Shown: positions 1-8,800 of the stretch, piece by piece | Position numbering within the stretch: the stretch's first letter is position 1 | How the letters are laid out: each line of letters starts with the position of its first letter | Position numbers and translations under genes: made by a program | The notes under the pieces: generated by a model | Told to the model about the DNA's origin: nothing | The model's database searches: none | The model's input: the letters and a program-made list of their open reading frames with translations, nothing else | NCBI RefSeq assembly: GCF_040111675.1 | Contig: NZ_CP157794.1 | Location: forward strand, 1,633,501-1,697,500 | Origin: Salinarimonas sp. | GTDB taxonomy: Bacteria; Pseudomonadota; Alphaproteobacteria; Rhizobiales; Beijerinckiaceae | Direction of reading: 5' to 3' | DNA: 64,000 nucleotides

Positions 1-1473
1 GTCGATGTCGACGGCCTCTCGCTGGCGCAGGCGCGGGACGCCGGGATCACCGCCATCGACGTCACCGCCTCGGGCCGCCTCACCGGCGATCGCGCGACCA
101 TCGACGCCACCATCGCAGCCCCGCCGCTCGGCACGCTCACCGCCTCGGGCTCGGTGCCGCTCGACCCGTCAAGGACGATCGATCTCGCGGTGGAGGGGCC
201 GATCGCGCTCGATCCGCTCTCGCGCTTCCTCGACCCGGGCCAGCAGCTCACCGGCCAGGCGCAGGTCGATCTCGACGTCGGCGGCACGCTGGCGGATCCC
301 CGCCTCGCCGGCGGCGCCACGATCGCGAACGCCGCCTTCCGCGACGACCTGCGCGGGATCGCCCTCAGCGGCATTTCCGGCCGGATCGAGGCCGAGGGCG
401 ACCGGGTGCGCATCGCCGACCTCACGGCGGCGACGCCGAACGGCGGCAGCCTCTCGGTCGGCGGCTCGGTGGGCCTCGGCGGCGGCTTCCCGGCGGACCT
501 GACCATCACGGGCCGCGACGCGCAGCTGATCGGCAACGACCTCTTGACCGCGGTCGCCGATCTCGACCTGCGCATCACCGGCCCGCTCGCGACGACGCCG
601 ACCATCGCGGGCGCGGTCGACGTCACGACCCTGGACGTCACCATCCCCGATACGCTGCCGACGACGCTCGAGCCGCTGCCGGGCACGGAGCACGTCGGCC
701 CGCCGCCCCAGGCGGCGGCGCGCCTCGCCCTCGCCCGCGAGCGCGCGGCGCGGGAGGCCGCGGGCGCGGCGACGCCGTTCAACGCGCGGCTCGATCTCAC
801 GGTGAACGCGCTCAACCAGATCTTCGTGCGCGGCCGCGGCGTCAACGCCGAGCTCGGCGGGCAGCTGCGCCTCACCGGCACGACGCGGGACCCGAACGCC
901 ATCGGCGCCTTCGACCTGCGCCGTGGCCGGCTCGACATCCTGGGTCAGCGGCTCGACTTCACCCGCGGGCGGCTCACCTTCGCAGGCTCGCTGACGCCCT
1001 CGCTCGATCTCGTCGCCCAGACCCAGGCCGGGGACGTCACGGCGCAGATCGCGGTACGCGGTCCCGCGAATCAGCCGCGCTTCGAGCTCTCCTCGACGCC
1101 GCAGCTGCCGGACGACGAGATCCTCTCGCGCATCCTGTTCGGGCGCGCGGCAGGCGGCCTCTCGGCGGCGCAGGCGCTCCAGCTCGCGCAGGGGATCGCG
1201 AGCCTCGCCGGAGGCGGCTCCGGCCTGTTCGAGGAGATCCGCCGCAGCCTCGGCGTCGACAGCCTCGACATCTCCGCGGGGGAGGGCGGCCCGACCGTCG
1301 GCGTCGGCCGCTACATCGCCGACAACGTCCGCCTCGGCATCCGCGCCGGCGCGCGGCCCGACGACACCGGCGTCTCCCTCGACATCGACCTCACCGATCG
1401 CCTGCGCTTCCAGGGCGCCGTCGGCGCCGACGGGCGCTCGTCGGTCGGCGTGGGCTACGAGATCGAGTATTGA
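1..1473 (+). CDS. tamB: Translocation/assembly module TamB, C-terminal part (5' end outside window)
   Basis: An open frame runs from base 1 without a start and ends at TGA 1471-1473, giving 490 visible residues of a protein that is usually over 1,000 long. TamB is an inner-membrane-anchored periplasmic protein that works with the outer-membrane protein TamA and is implicated in phospholipid transport and autotransporter assembly. The visible part is repetitive beta-strand sequence rich in Gly, Asp and Leu, followed by the C-terminal DUF490 region with the motif LPDDEILSRILFGR near residue 370 and the closing GVGYEIEY. tamA would be expected just upstream, outside the window. Identification rests on the family-typical C terminus. 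Confidence 0.9.
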   Translation, partial: VDVDGLSLAQARDAGITAIDVTASGRLTGDRATIDATIAAPPLGTLTASGSVPLDPSRTIDLAVEGPIALDPLSRFLDPGQQLTGQAQVDLDVGGTLADPRLAGGATIANAAFRDDLRGIALSGISGRIEAEGDRVRIADLTAATPNGGSLSVGGSVGLGGGFPADLTITGRDAQLIGNDLLTAVADLDLRITGPLATTPTIAGAVDVTTLDVTIPDTLPTTLEPLPGTEHVGPPPQAAARLALARERAAREAAGAATPFNARLDLTVNALNQIFVRGRGVNAELGGQLRLTGTTRDPNAIGAFDLRRGRLDILGQRLDFTRGRLTFAGSLTPSLDLVAQTQAGDVTAQIAVRGPANQPRFELSSTPQLPDDEILSRILFGRAAGGLSAAQALQLAQGIASLAGGGSGLFEEIRRSLGVDSLDISAGEGGPTVGVGRYIADNVRLGIRAGARPDDTGVSLDIDLTDRLRFQGAVGADGRSSVGVGYEIEY

Positions 1474-1492
1474 GGACGCGCGGGCGGCGCCG

Positions 1493-1723
1493 TCAGGCTC
1501 CGCCCTGCGCCGGCTTCTGCGCCACCTCCTTCGCGAGGGCGATCGCCTCCTCGAGCACGGTCTCGTCGCCGATCTGGTTGGCGAGGAGGAGGACGAGGCG
1601 GGTGTTGAGCGCCGCGCTCTCCTCGTCGGTGAGCCCCCGATGGGCGTCGATCAGGGCGCGGTAGGCGCGGTCCGGATCGGGCAGGCGGCTCGTCGTGTCG
1701 AGCCCGGTCGTCGTCTCGCTCAT
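1493..1723 (-). CDS. DUF2783 small protein, possible coupling component of the adjacent flavin hydroxylase
   Basis: This 76-residue acidic, helical protein contains the DUF2783 signature (LPDPDRAYRALIDAHRGL, then EESAALNTRLVLLLANQIGD). Its ATG lies one base after the stop of the upstream flavin monooxygenase, so the two are almost certainly translationally coupled. In Pseudomonas putida, 3-hydroxyphenylacetate 6-hydroxylase was described as a flavoprotein (MhaA) plus a roughly 7-8 kDa coupling protein (MhaB). Size, order and pathway context match here, so I infer an MhaB-like role. No signal peptide or membrane segment is visible. The function is not proven by sequence. Confidence 0.75.
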   Translation of the reverse strand: MSETTTGLDTTSRLPDPDRAYRALIDAHRGLTDEESAALNTRLVLLLANQIGDETVLEEAIALAKEVAQKPAQGGA

Positions 1724-1724
1724 G

Positions 1725-3332
1725 TCATGCCTCTCCGAGCATGCGCCGCGCCGCGGCGACGATGCGGTCCGGGTCGCCGTGGCGGAAGCGCGCGGCGAGG
1801 TGCTGGTCGGGGCGCACCAGCCAGGTCGCGCCCGGCACCGCGTCGAAGCGCTCGGCGAAGCGGCCCTCGACGTCGATCAGGTCCGCGCCGACGACGATGC
1901 GGCGCACGCCTTCGGGGGCGGGCGCGGGCGGCGGTCCGTCGGAGAGGACGATTTCGACCGCGTCCCCGCCTATGGCGTCGAGAAGCCAGATCGGCTCGCC
2001 CGCGGGCGTCGCCATCGGCGCGTCCGGAAGCGGCGCGCCGAGGCGGGCGGACCCGCCCCAGGGCTCGGCGTCGGGCGTCGAGAGCGGGGAGGCGCGATAC
2101 GTGGTCGGCGTCGAGAGCCGGCCGGAATTGACCATGCGCTTCGCGAAATCCGCCTTCCGAGCGAGGGCCAGCGCCGCGTCGCGGAAGCGCATCTCCTGGG
2201 GCGTGCGCGGGGCGATGAAGTCTGTCGAGCGGGTGGAGTGGCCGATGTTCTCGTCCGCCGCGGCCATGCGCTCCAGGTCGTAGGTGTCGATCAGCGCGGC
2301 GGGGGCGCGGCCCTGGATCACGCGGGCGAGCTTCCAGGCGAGGTTTTCGGCGTCCTGCACGCCGGAATTCGCGCCGCGCGCGCCGAACGGCGAGACCTGG
2401 TGGGCGGCGTCGCCGGCGAAGACCACGCGGCCGTGCACGAAGCGCTCGAGCCGGCGGCACTGGAAGGTGTAGACCGAGACCCATTCGAGCTCGAAGTCGG
2501 AGTGTCCCAGCATCTGGCGGATGCGCGGGATCACGTTCTCCGGCTTCTGCTCCGCCTCGGCGTCGGCGTCGGCCCCGAGCCCGAGATCGATGCGCCAGAT
2601 CCCGTCGGGCTGCTTGTGCAGCAGCGCCGAGCGGCCGGCGTGGAAGGGCGGGTCGAACCAGAACCAGCGCTCCGTGGGGAAGGCCTCCGACATCCGCACG
2701 TCGGCGATGAGGAAGCGCTCCTCGAAGACCTCGCCCATGAAGTCGAGCCCGAGCATGGCGCGGGTGGGCGAGCGCGCCCCGTCGGCGGCGACGACCCAAT
2801 CCGCCTCGAGGGAGTAGGGGCCGTCGGGCGTCTCGATCGTGAGCCGCGCGCCGTCGTTGAGCTGGGTGAGCCCGACGACCTTGTTCCGCCAGCGGATGTC
2901 GAGGTTGTCGAGCGCGTCCGCGCGCTGCACGAGGAAGTGCTCGAGGTAGTATTGCTGCAGGTTCACGAAGGCCGGCATCTCGTGGCCGGTCTCGGGCAGG
3001 AGGTCGAAGGCGTAGATCAGCTCCTCGCCCTGGAAGACCTTGCCGAGCTTCCAGGTGACGCCCTTCTCGACGCAGGCGCGCCCGACGCCGAGCCGGTCGA
3101 GGATCTCCAGCGTGCGCTTGGAATAGCACAGCCCGCGCGAGCCCTCGCCGATCCGGTCGGCGTCGTCGAGGAGGACGACGGGCACGTCCCGCTGGGCGAG
3201 ATCGATGGCGGCCGCGAGCCCGACGGGGCCGGCGCCGATCACCACGACAGGCCGGCGGGCGGTCGGCCCGTCCTGGTCCGGCGAGCGGCGATATTCGAAC
3301 TGGTAGAGGGACTTGCGGGCGTTTTTGGCCAT
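1725..3332 (-). CDS. FAD-dependent aromatic monooxygenase (MhpA/MhaA-like)
   Basis: This 535-residue class A flavin monooxygenase should use NAD(P)H and O2 to hydroxylate a phenolic ring. The N-terminal dinucleotide-binding motif GAGPVG lies at about residues 33-38, the DG motif in ADGARSPTR mid-protein, and the second FAD motif GDAAHQVSPFGARG in the C-terminal half. The frame is open further upstream, but I chose ATG 3332 because GGAGG stands just before it and the protein then starts like its family. The neighbours are homogentisate-pathway genes and a DUF2783 partner, so a plausible reaction is 3-hydroxyphenylacetate to homogentisate. Related substrates such as 3-hydroxyphenylpropionate cannot be excluded. 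Confidence 0.85.
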   Translation of the reverse strand: MAKNARKSLYQFEYRRSPDQDGPTARRPVVVIGAGPVGLAAAIDLAQRDVPVVLLDDADRIGEGSRGLCYSKRTLEILDRLGVGRACVEKGVTWKLGKVFQGEELIYAFDLLPETGHEMPAFVNLQQYYLEHFLVQRADALDNLDIRWRNKVVGLTQLNDGARLTIETPDGPYSLEADWVVAADGARSPTRAMLGLDFMGEVFEERFLIADVRMSEAFPTERWFWFDPPFHAGRSALLHKQPDGIWRIDLGLGADADAEAEQKPENVIPRIRQMLGHSDFELEWVSVYTFQCRRLERFVHGRVVFAGDAAHQVSPFGARGANSGVQDAENLAWKLARVIQGRAPAALIDTYDLERMAAADENIGHSTRSTDFIAPRTPQEMRFRDAALALARKADFAKRMVNSGRLSTPTTYRASPLSTPDAEPWGGSARLGAPLPDAPMATPAGEPIWLLDAIGGDAVEIVLSDGPPPAPAPEGVRRIVVGADLIDVEGRFAERFDAVPGATWLVRPDQHLAARFRHGDPDRIVAAARRMLGEA

Positions 3333-3385
3333 TTTACTCCGATCCTCCCATGATTTCGGCACGGCCGCGGCGACACGCACGACCG

Positions 3386-3530
3386 AACTCCCCTCTCCCT
3401 CGCGGAGAGGGGTGGGGGTTGAGGGGCGCACAGGACTGTCTGCGTCATCGTTGCAGGCTGCCCTCGCCGACGTTCGGACCGATCGCAACGCCCCTCACCC
3501 CGGGCCCCTCTCCACGAGGGAGAGGGGAGT
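3386..3530. repeat. Intergenic palindromic element (CT-rich arms)
   Basis: The two ends form long inverted arms built from CTCCCTCTCC/GAGAGGGG blocks: 3386-3430 pairs with about 3490-3530. It occupies the 306-base gap between the monooxygenase and the MBL-fold gene, where no gene is seen. It resembles REP-like intergenic mosaic elements of Rhizobiales and could also fold in RNA as a transcript-end hairpin. Confidence 0.6.
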
Positions 3531-3638
3531 CCGTCGGCGCTCTACGCCTGAGATCACGACCTCCGACACACCGCCTGCAGCGCACGGAAGTCGGGCAGCG
3601 CTCGGCAAGCAGTCCGGCGAGGACGCCTCCCCCGCGGC

Positions 3639-4589
3639 TCACCCCTGCAGCGCGGCCCACATCTCCCGGTCGCGCTCTGCGGTCCAGATCGTGGGATGGT
3701 CGATCCCCGACGCCTCGTCGAAGGCGCGCGCCACGTTGAAGGGCTGGCAGTGCTCGTAGATGGCGAAGGAGCCGAATTTCGGGTCCATCACCGCGCGGGT
3801 GGCGTCGTAGGTCTCCTTCAGCGAGCGGCCCTTCGCGACGGAGAGCTCGGCCTGGCTGTAGAGCGTCTGCACGAAGTCGCGGGTCATCGCGATCGCCTCG
3901 CGCACGGTGGCGCGGTCGGTCAGCGCGTCGCCGCGGCCGGGGACCAGCGCCTTCGGGTCCGCGTTTCGGATGCCGTTCAAGGTCTCCGGCCACTCGCGCA
4001 GATGGGCGTCGCCGCAATAGCAGGCGGAGTGGAACTCGACGAGGTCGCCCGAGAACATCACCTCCGCGTCCGGCACCCAGGCGACGACGTCGCCCGCCGT
4101 GTGGCCCGCGCCGAGATGGTAGAGCTTCACCTCGCGCTTGCCGAGGAAGACGCTCATCTCGGTGTCGAAGACGAGGTTCGGCCAGGTAAGGCCGGGAATG
4201 GAGTCCGCGCCGCGGAAGAGGCGCGGGAAGCGGCCGAGCTCGCTCTCCCAATCCTGCCGCCCGCGCTCCTGGATCAGCGCCATGGTCAGGTCGGAGGCGA
4301 TGATCCCCTGTGCGTCGTAGGCGGAGGCGCCGAGGACGCGCACGGCGTGGTAGTGCGTCAGCAGCACGTACTTGATCGGCTTGTCGGTGACCTTCCGCAC
4401 GCGGGCGATCACGTCCTGCGCCATCGCCGGCGTCGCCTGCGCATCGATCACCATGCAGCCATCGTCGCCGACGATGATGCCGGAATTCGGGTCCCCCTCC
4501 GCCGTGTAGGCGTAGAGGTCCGGGCCGATCTCGGAGAAGGTGACGGTCTTCTCCGTCATGTCGCCGGTGGAGGCGAAGCTTTTTGTCAT
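3639..4589 (-). CDS. MBL-fold metallo-hydrolase-like protein with degenerate metal motif
   Basis: This 316-residue protein has the metallo-beta-lactamase fold: MVIDAQATP, then LTHYHAVRVLGAS at residues 78-90, GAGHTAGDVVAW, and FSGDLVEFH. The classical HxHxDH metal motif reads H-Y-H-A-V-R, so the first two histidines remain while the Asp and His of the second metal site are replaced. Its neighbours are homogentisate-pathway genes transcribed the same way, so it probably handles a pathway intermediate or thioester, but the substrate is unknown. ATG 4589 is preferred over ATG 4559 because GGGAG precedes it. No signal peptide is visible. Confidence 0.8.
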   Translation of the reverse strand: MTKSFASTGDMTEKTVTFSEIGPDLYAYTAEGDPNSGIIVGDDGCMVIDAQATPAMAQDVIARVRKVTDKPIKYVLLTHYHAVRVLGASAYDAQGIIASDLTMALIQERGRQDWESELGRFPRLFRGADSIPGLTWPNLVFDTEMSVFLGKREVKLYHLGAGHTAGDVVAWVPDAEVMFSGDLVEFHSACYCGDAHLREWPETLNGIRNADPKALVPGRGDALTDRATVREAIAMTRDFVQTLYSQAELSVAKGRSLKETYDATRAVMDPKFGSFAIYEHCQPFNVARAFDEASGIDHPTIWTAERDREMWAALQG

Positions 4590-4639
4590 CTTTGGCTCCC
4601 TTTGCTCTTCAATTCGTGCCGGCGGTCGGGCGCGCCTCT

Positions 4640-4658
4640 CCTTCCCCTACACGGAAGG
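4640..4658. repeat. Short hairpin remnant of the large palindrome family
   Basis: CCTTCC and GGAAGG arms with a 7-base loop match the end sequence of the large palindromes at 7002-7197 and 11212-11411. It lies between the FAH and MBL genes and may be a solitary half element or a weak transcript terminator. Confidence 0.4.
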
Positions 4659-4715
4659 AGATCGGTGGCCGGCGGGCCTCGTCCTGCACGTCCCACGCCC
4701 CAGCGGAACCCATCC

Positions 4716-5723
4716 TCAACCCTTCTCGACCACCTGCTCGATCGCGCCGAACAGGGAATGGCCGCCTTCGTCCTTCATCTCGATGCGCACCGTGTCGCCG
4801 AAGGCCAGGAACGGCGTCTTCGCCGCGCCCTCGCGGATCGTCTCCACGGTGCGGATCTCGGCGATGCAGGAATAGCCGAGCCCGCCGTCCCAGACCGGCC
4901 GGCCGGGGCCGCCGCCCTCGTCCTTGTTCGACACCGTGCCCGAGCCGACGATCGTCCCCGCGCAGAGGGGTCGCGTGCGCGCGGCGTGGGCGATCAGGCG
5001 GGGAAAGTCGAAGGTCATGTCGACGCCCGCGTTCGGCTTCCCGAAGGGCTTGCCGTTGACGTAGCTGAGCAGCGGAAGCGCGATCTTGCCGCCGTCCCAG
5101 GCGTCGCCGAGCTCGTCGGGCGTCAGCGCCACGGGAGAGAAGGCGGAGGAGGGCTTGGCCTGGAAGAAGCCGAAGCCCTTGGCGAGCTCGCCCGGGATCA
5201 GGTTGCGCAAGCTGACGTCGTTGACCAGCATCACGAGCCGAATCGCGCGCGCCGCCTCCTCCGGCGAGGCGCCCATCGGCACGTCGCCGACGACGACGGC
5301 GATCTCGGCCTCGAAATCGATGCCGAAGGCCTCGTCGGCCATGCGGATCGGGTCGCGCGGGCCGAGGAAGGCGTCGGAGCCGCCCTGGTACATCAGCGGA
5401 TCGGTCCAGAAGCTCTCGGGCATCTCGGCGCCGCGCGCCTTCCGCACGAGCTCGACGTGGTTCACGTAGGCCGAGCCATCCGCCCATTGATAGGCGCGGG
5501 GCAGGGGCGAGGCGCAATCGTGCTCGTGGAACCGGAAGGAGGGCACGGCGCCGTGCTCGAGCCCTTCCGCGAGGTCCTCGAGCCTGGGGGCGATGCGCTC
5601 CCAGTCGTCGAGCGCATCCTGCAGCGTCGCGACCACGGGAAATGCATCCGTCGCGTGCGCGAGGTCGCGGGAGACGACGACGAGGCGGCCGTCGCGGCCG
5701 TGCTTCAGGGAGGCTAATCTCAT
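4716..5723 (-). CDS. Fumarylacetoacetate hydrolase family protein
   Basis: This 335-residue FAH-superfamily enzyme should cleave fumarylacetoacetate to fumarate and acetoacetate, the last step of tyrosine/homogentisate breakdown. The N terminus MRLASLKHGRDGRLVVVSRD is typical of the bacterial fumarylacetoacetase group. The metal-binding acidic cluster is visible as FGIDFEAEIAVVVGD mid-protein, followed by MLVNDVSLRNL and the GxGTVSNKD loop, all conserved in the superfamily. It is the first gene of the leftward operon ending at 1493 and starts 62 bases from the divergent TRAP protein gene, so the two share a promoter region. Function is well supported by context. Confidence 0.9.
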   Translation of the reverse strand: MRLASLKHGRDGRLVVVSRDLAHATDAFPVVATLQDALDDWERIAPRLEDLAEGLEHGAVPSFRFHEHDCASPLPRAYQWADGSAYVNHVELVRKARGAEMPESFWTDPLMYQGGSDAFLGPRDPIRMADEAFGIDFEAEIAVVVGDVPMGASPEEAARAIRLVMLVNDVSLRNLIPGELAKGFGFFQAKPSSAFSPVALTPDELGDAWDGGKIALPLLSYVNGKPFGKPNAGVDMTFDFPRLIAHAARTRPLCAGTIVGSGTVSNKDEGGGPGRPVWDGGLGYSCIAEIRTVETIREGAAKTPFLAFGDTVRIEMKDEGGHSLFGAIEQVVEKG

Positions 5724-5785
5724 GGCGTTCGATGCACCTTTCGTGCTTGTCTATGCCTCAGGGGAAACGTGAGAAGGATACGCCG

Positions 5786-6904
5786 ATGTCCAGCACCATC
5801 GACACCAAGAGAAGAAGCTTCCTGAAGGGTGCGGGGCTCACTGCCGTCGGCGCCGCGGCGACGACCACGATCGCCGCTCCGGCGATCGCGCAGTCGCAGC
5901 CCACCGTGACCTGGCGCATGCAGTCGAGCTTCCCGAACTCGCTCGACACCATCTACGGTACGATGGAGACCTTCGCCCGCATGGTGTCGGAGGCGACCGA
6001 CGGGAACTTCACCATCCAGACCTTCAAGCCCGGCGACATCGTCGGCGGCCTGCAGGTGCTGGACGCTGTCTCCAATGGCACCATCGACGCCGGTCACACG
6101 CCCGTCTACTTCTATTTCGGCCGCGAGCCGGCGCTGGGCTTCGGCACCGGCGTGCCCTTCGGGCTGAACGCCCGCCAGCAGCATTCCTGGTGGCATTTCG
6201 GCGGCGGCGCCGAGATCATCAACGACGTGCTGGCGCCGATGAACGTCACCTCCCTCGCCTGCGGGAACTCGGGCGCGCAGATGGGCGGCTTCTTCCGCAA
6301 GGAGATCAATTCCGTCGCGGATCTGGAGGGTCTCAAGTTCCGCATCGGCGGCATCGGCGGGCAGGTGATGTCGCGCCTCGGCGTCGTGCCGCAGCAGATC
6401 GCGCCGGGCGACATCTACCCCGCGCTCGAGCGCGGCACGATCGACGCGGTCGAGTTCGTCGGTCCCTACGACGACGAGAAGCTCGGCTTCCACCAGGTCG
6501 CGCAGTACTATTACGCGCCCGGCTTCTGGGAAGGCGGCGCGATGCTGCACGCGATCTTCAACCAGGCGAGCTGGGACGCGCTGCCGGCGCACTACAAGGC
6601 GATCGTCCGCCACGCGGCGGAGGCCGCGAACAACTGGATGCTCGCCAAGTACGACGCGGTGAACCCGGACGCCCTCAAGCGCCTCGTCGCCGCGGGCGCG
6701 GAGCTGCGCTACTTCCCGCAGGACGTGATGGAGGCCGCGCTCGAGGCCGCCAACGCCTATTACGACGAGACGGCCGCCCAGAACGAGAGCTTCAAGCGCG
6801 CCTGGGATTCCTACCGCGAGTTCCGTGCCGATTCGCTGCTCTGGTGGCCGGTGAACGAGCTCGCCTTCGACAACTTCATGGCCCGCACCCGCGGCCGCGG
6901 GTGA
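5786..6904 (+). CDS. TRAP transporter substrate-binding protein (DctP family)
   Basis: This 372-residue periplasmic solute-binding protein has a twin-arginine signal: KRRSFLKGAG within the first 20 residues, then a hydrophobic Ala/Thr stretch and an AIAQ cleavage region. The mature part has the DctP/TAXI-like pattern of organic-acid binders (WRMQSSFPNS; LKFRIGGIGGQV; DAVEFVGPYDD). ATG 5786 is preceded by GAGAAGGA. No DctQ or DctM membrane subunits are in the window, so it is an orphan here. Its divergent placement beside fumarylacetoacetate hydrolase suggests import of an aromatic or keto acid feeding the cluster, which is inference. Confidence 0.88.
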   Translation: MSSTIDTKRRSFLKGAGLTAVGAAATTTIAAPAIAQSQPTVTWRMQSSFPNSLDTIYGTMETFARMVSEATDGNFTIQTFKPGDIVGGLQVLDAVSNGTIDAGHTPVYFYFGREPALGFGTGVPFGLNARQQHSWWHFGGGAEIINDVLAPMNVTSLACGNSGAQMGGFFRKEINSVADLEGLKFRIGGIGGQVMSRLGVVPQQIAPGDIYPALERGTIDAVEFVGPYDDEKLGFHQVAQYYYAPGFWEGGAMLHAIFNQASWDALPAHYKAIVRHAAEAANNWMLAKYDAVNPDALKRLVAAGAELRYFPQDVMEAALEAANAYYDETAAQNESFKRAWDSYREFRADSLLWWPVNELAFDNFMARTRGRG

Positions 6905-7001
6905 GGGCAGGGGGGCGCGAGCGGCCATGCGCCGCTCGCTTGCGCTCGCAGCGGCGGCCGAGCGGATGTCGGCGGTCGCCTGGTGCGCAATCCGTCGTTT
7001 G

Positions 7002-7197
7002 TCCTTCCCTGTAGGGGAAGGTGGCGCCGCGCGCAGCGCGGTGACGGATGGGGCGCGCCGCGCAGCGACGCGTTCCGCGAAGCGGAAGCCCGGCGACGGC
7101 GTCCGGGTCACCCGTCGATTTCGGCTTCGCCGAACGCGCGTGCCGCGCGCCCCATCCGTCTCGGCTTCGCCGAGCCACCTTCCCCTACAGGGAAGGA
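7002..7197. repeat. Large intergenic palindrome, copy 1
   Basis: A 196-base element bounded by inverted ends reading TCCTTCCCTGTAGGGGAAG and its complement. Inside are further nested hairpins with GACGGATGGGGCGCG and CGCGCCCCATCCGTC arms and GCTTCGCCGA-type loops. A second copy lies at 11212-11411. It fills the gap between the convergent TRAP and homogentisate dioxygenase genes, where no gene is seen. Confidence 0.8.
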
Positions 7198-7279
7198 CAG
7201 AACTTGACGACGTCCGGCGGCGTCGGAAGTCGATCTCGTCGGTGACCGGAAAACGCATCGGGGGCTGCGCTCCGCGGCC

Positions 7280-8650
7280 TTACTTCGGCTCGCGCCGGTT
7301 CGGGTCGAAGTGCTTCTTCAGGCCCTGCCAGCAGTCGATGTAGCTGTCCTGCAACTCGGAGAGCGAGGCCGCGTATTTCGTCACGCGCTGCGGAAAGCGG
7401 GTCTCGAACATGAAGGCCATGGTGCCCTCGAGCTTCACCGGCCCGAGATCGACGTTGGAGGCGTGCTCGAAGGCCTGCATGTCCGGCCCGTGCGGCAGCA
7501 TCTGGTTGTGGAGCGAGAAGCCGCCGGGGACGAAGCCCTCCGGCTTGGCGTCGTAGACGCCGTAGACGAGCCCCATGAACTCGCTCATCAGGTTGCGGTG
7601 GTACCAGGGCGGCCGGAAGGTGTTCTCCGCCACCATCCAGCGGTCCGGGAAGATGACGAAGTCGATGTTCGCCGAGCCGGGCGTCTCGGTGGGCGCCGTC
7701 AGCACGGTGAAGATCGACGGGTCCGGGTGGTCGAACAGGATCGCGCCCACGGGCGAGAACCGGCGCAGGTCGTACTTGTAGGGCGCGTAATTGCCGTGCC
7801 AGGCGACGACGTCGAGCGGGGACTGCTCGATCTTGGTCATGAACAGGTCGCCGCCCCACTTCACGTAGAGGAAGCTCTCCTCCTCGACGTCCTCGTAGGC
7901 CGCCACCGGCGTGAGGAAGTCGCGCGGATTGGCGAGGCAGTTGGCGCCGATCGGCCCGCGGTCGGGCAGGGTGAACTGGCCGCCGTAATTCTCGCAGACG
8001 TAGGCCCGCGCCGGCCCGTCGACGAGCTCGACCTTGAAGATCACCCCGCGCGGGATCACGCAGATCTCGCCCGGGCCGAACTCGACCACGCCGAACTCGG
8101 TCTTGAACCGCAGCGCGCCCTCCTGCGCCACGATCAGGTACTCGCCGTCGGCGTTGAAGAAGTACTCGTTCTCCATCGAGCGGGTGACGAAGGCGAGATG
8201 CGCCGCCATGCCCACCTGCGTGTCCGAATCGCCCGCCGTGGTGATGGTGCGCAGCCCCGTGACGAAGGTCAGCGCCTCGTCGGGGATCGCCACGGGCGAC
8301 CAGCGCATCTGGCCGATGGCGAGATCGGTGTCCTCGCGGCAGGGGCCGGTGCGCATGAAGCCCTTGTCCACCTTGGCGTAGCGGTGGGAGTGCTTCACCG
8401 AGGGGCGGATGCGGTAGAGCCAGGAGCGCTGGTTCGTGGCCTGCGGGGCCGTGAAGGGCGAGCCGGAGAGCTGCTCGGCGTAGAGGCCGAAATTGATCTT
8501 CTGCGGCGAGTTCATGCCGACCGGCAGCGCGCCCTCGAGCGCTTCCGTCTCGAAGGAATTGCCGAAGCCGGACATGTAGCCGGGCTTGAGCGCGGTCTCG
8601 CGACCCTGGAGGTCGGGGCTCGTGAAGCCGGTGGTCTGGTGGACGGTCAT
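7280..8650 (-). CDS. hmgA: Homogentisate 1,2-dioxygenase
   Basis: This 456-residue cytosolic non-heme Fe(II) enzyme opens the homogentisate ring to maleylacetoacetate. The cupin core carries the iron-ligand region [12 protein letters not shown] (His and Glu) and, some 30 residues later, [10 protein letters not shown] with the second His. The length matches the bacterial family. The frame is open further upstream, but ATG 8650 is chosen because GGAGACATCC precedes it and [18 protein letters not shown] is the expected start. It is divergent from the marR gene with the GTTGC palindrome between them, so it is probably repressed until homogentisate or a related acid accumulates. Confidence 0.97.
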   Translation of the reverse strand: MTVHQTTGFTSPDLQGRETALKPGYMSGFGNSFETEALEGALPVGMNSPQKINFGLYAEQLSGSPFTAPQATNQRSWLYRIRPSVKHSHRYAKVDKGFMRTGPCREDTDLAIGQMRWSPVAIPDEALTFVTGLRTITTAGDSDTQVGMAAHLAFVTRSMENEYFFNADGEYLIVAQEGALRFKTEFGVVEFGPGEICVIPRGVIFKVELVDGPARAYVCENYGGQFTLPDRGPIGANCLANPRDFLTPVAAYEDVEEESFLYVKWGGDLFMTKIEQSPLDVVAWHGNYAPYKYDLRRFSPVGAILFDHPDPSIFTVLTAPTETPGSANIDFVIFPDRWMVAENTFRPPWYHRNLMSEFMGLVYGVYDAKPEGFVPGGFSLHNQMLPHGPDMQAFEHASNVDLGPVKLEGTMAFMFETRFPQRVTKYAASLSELQDSYIDCWQGLKKHFDPNRREPK

Positions 8651-8770
8651 GGATGTCTCCTCGAGAGCCTTCGTCCGGGGCTCGTTCTCCAGCTCGTTCT
8701 CCTGGCCGGCGCCGGCCCGAGCGGGTCGCTCGGACGGCGGCCTTGCCAGCCGGGTCGATATCGGCATAAT

Positions 8771-8786
8771 GGTTGCACCAGCAACT
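8771..8786. promoter_or_regulatory. Probable MarR-family operator between hmgA and marR
   Basis: GGTTGCACCAGCAACT contains a perfect inverted repeat, GTTGC-N4-GCAAC (8772-8785), 121 bases upstream of the hmgA ATG and 15 bases upstream of the marR ATG. The TTGC/GCAA half-site form and position between a MarR gene and its divergent catabolic target are what is expected of a site controlling both promoters. Assignment is by position and symmetry only. Confidence 0.7.
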
Positions 8787-8800
8787 GATTTCTGTCAACG

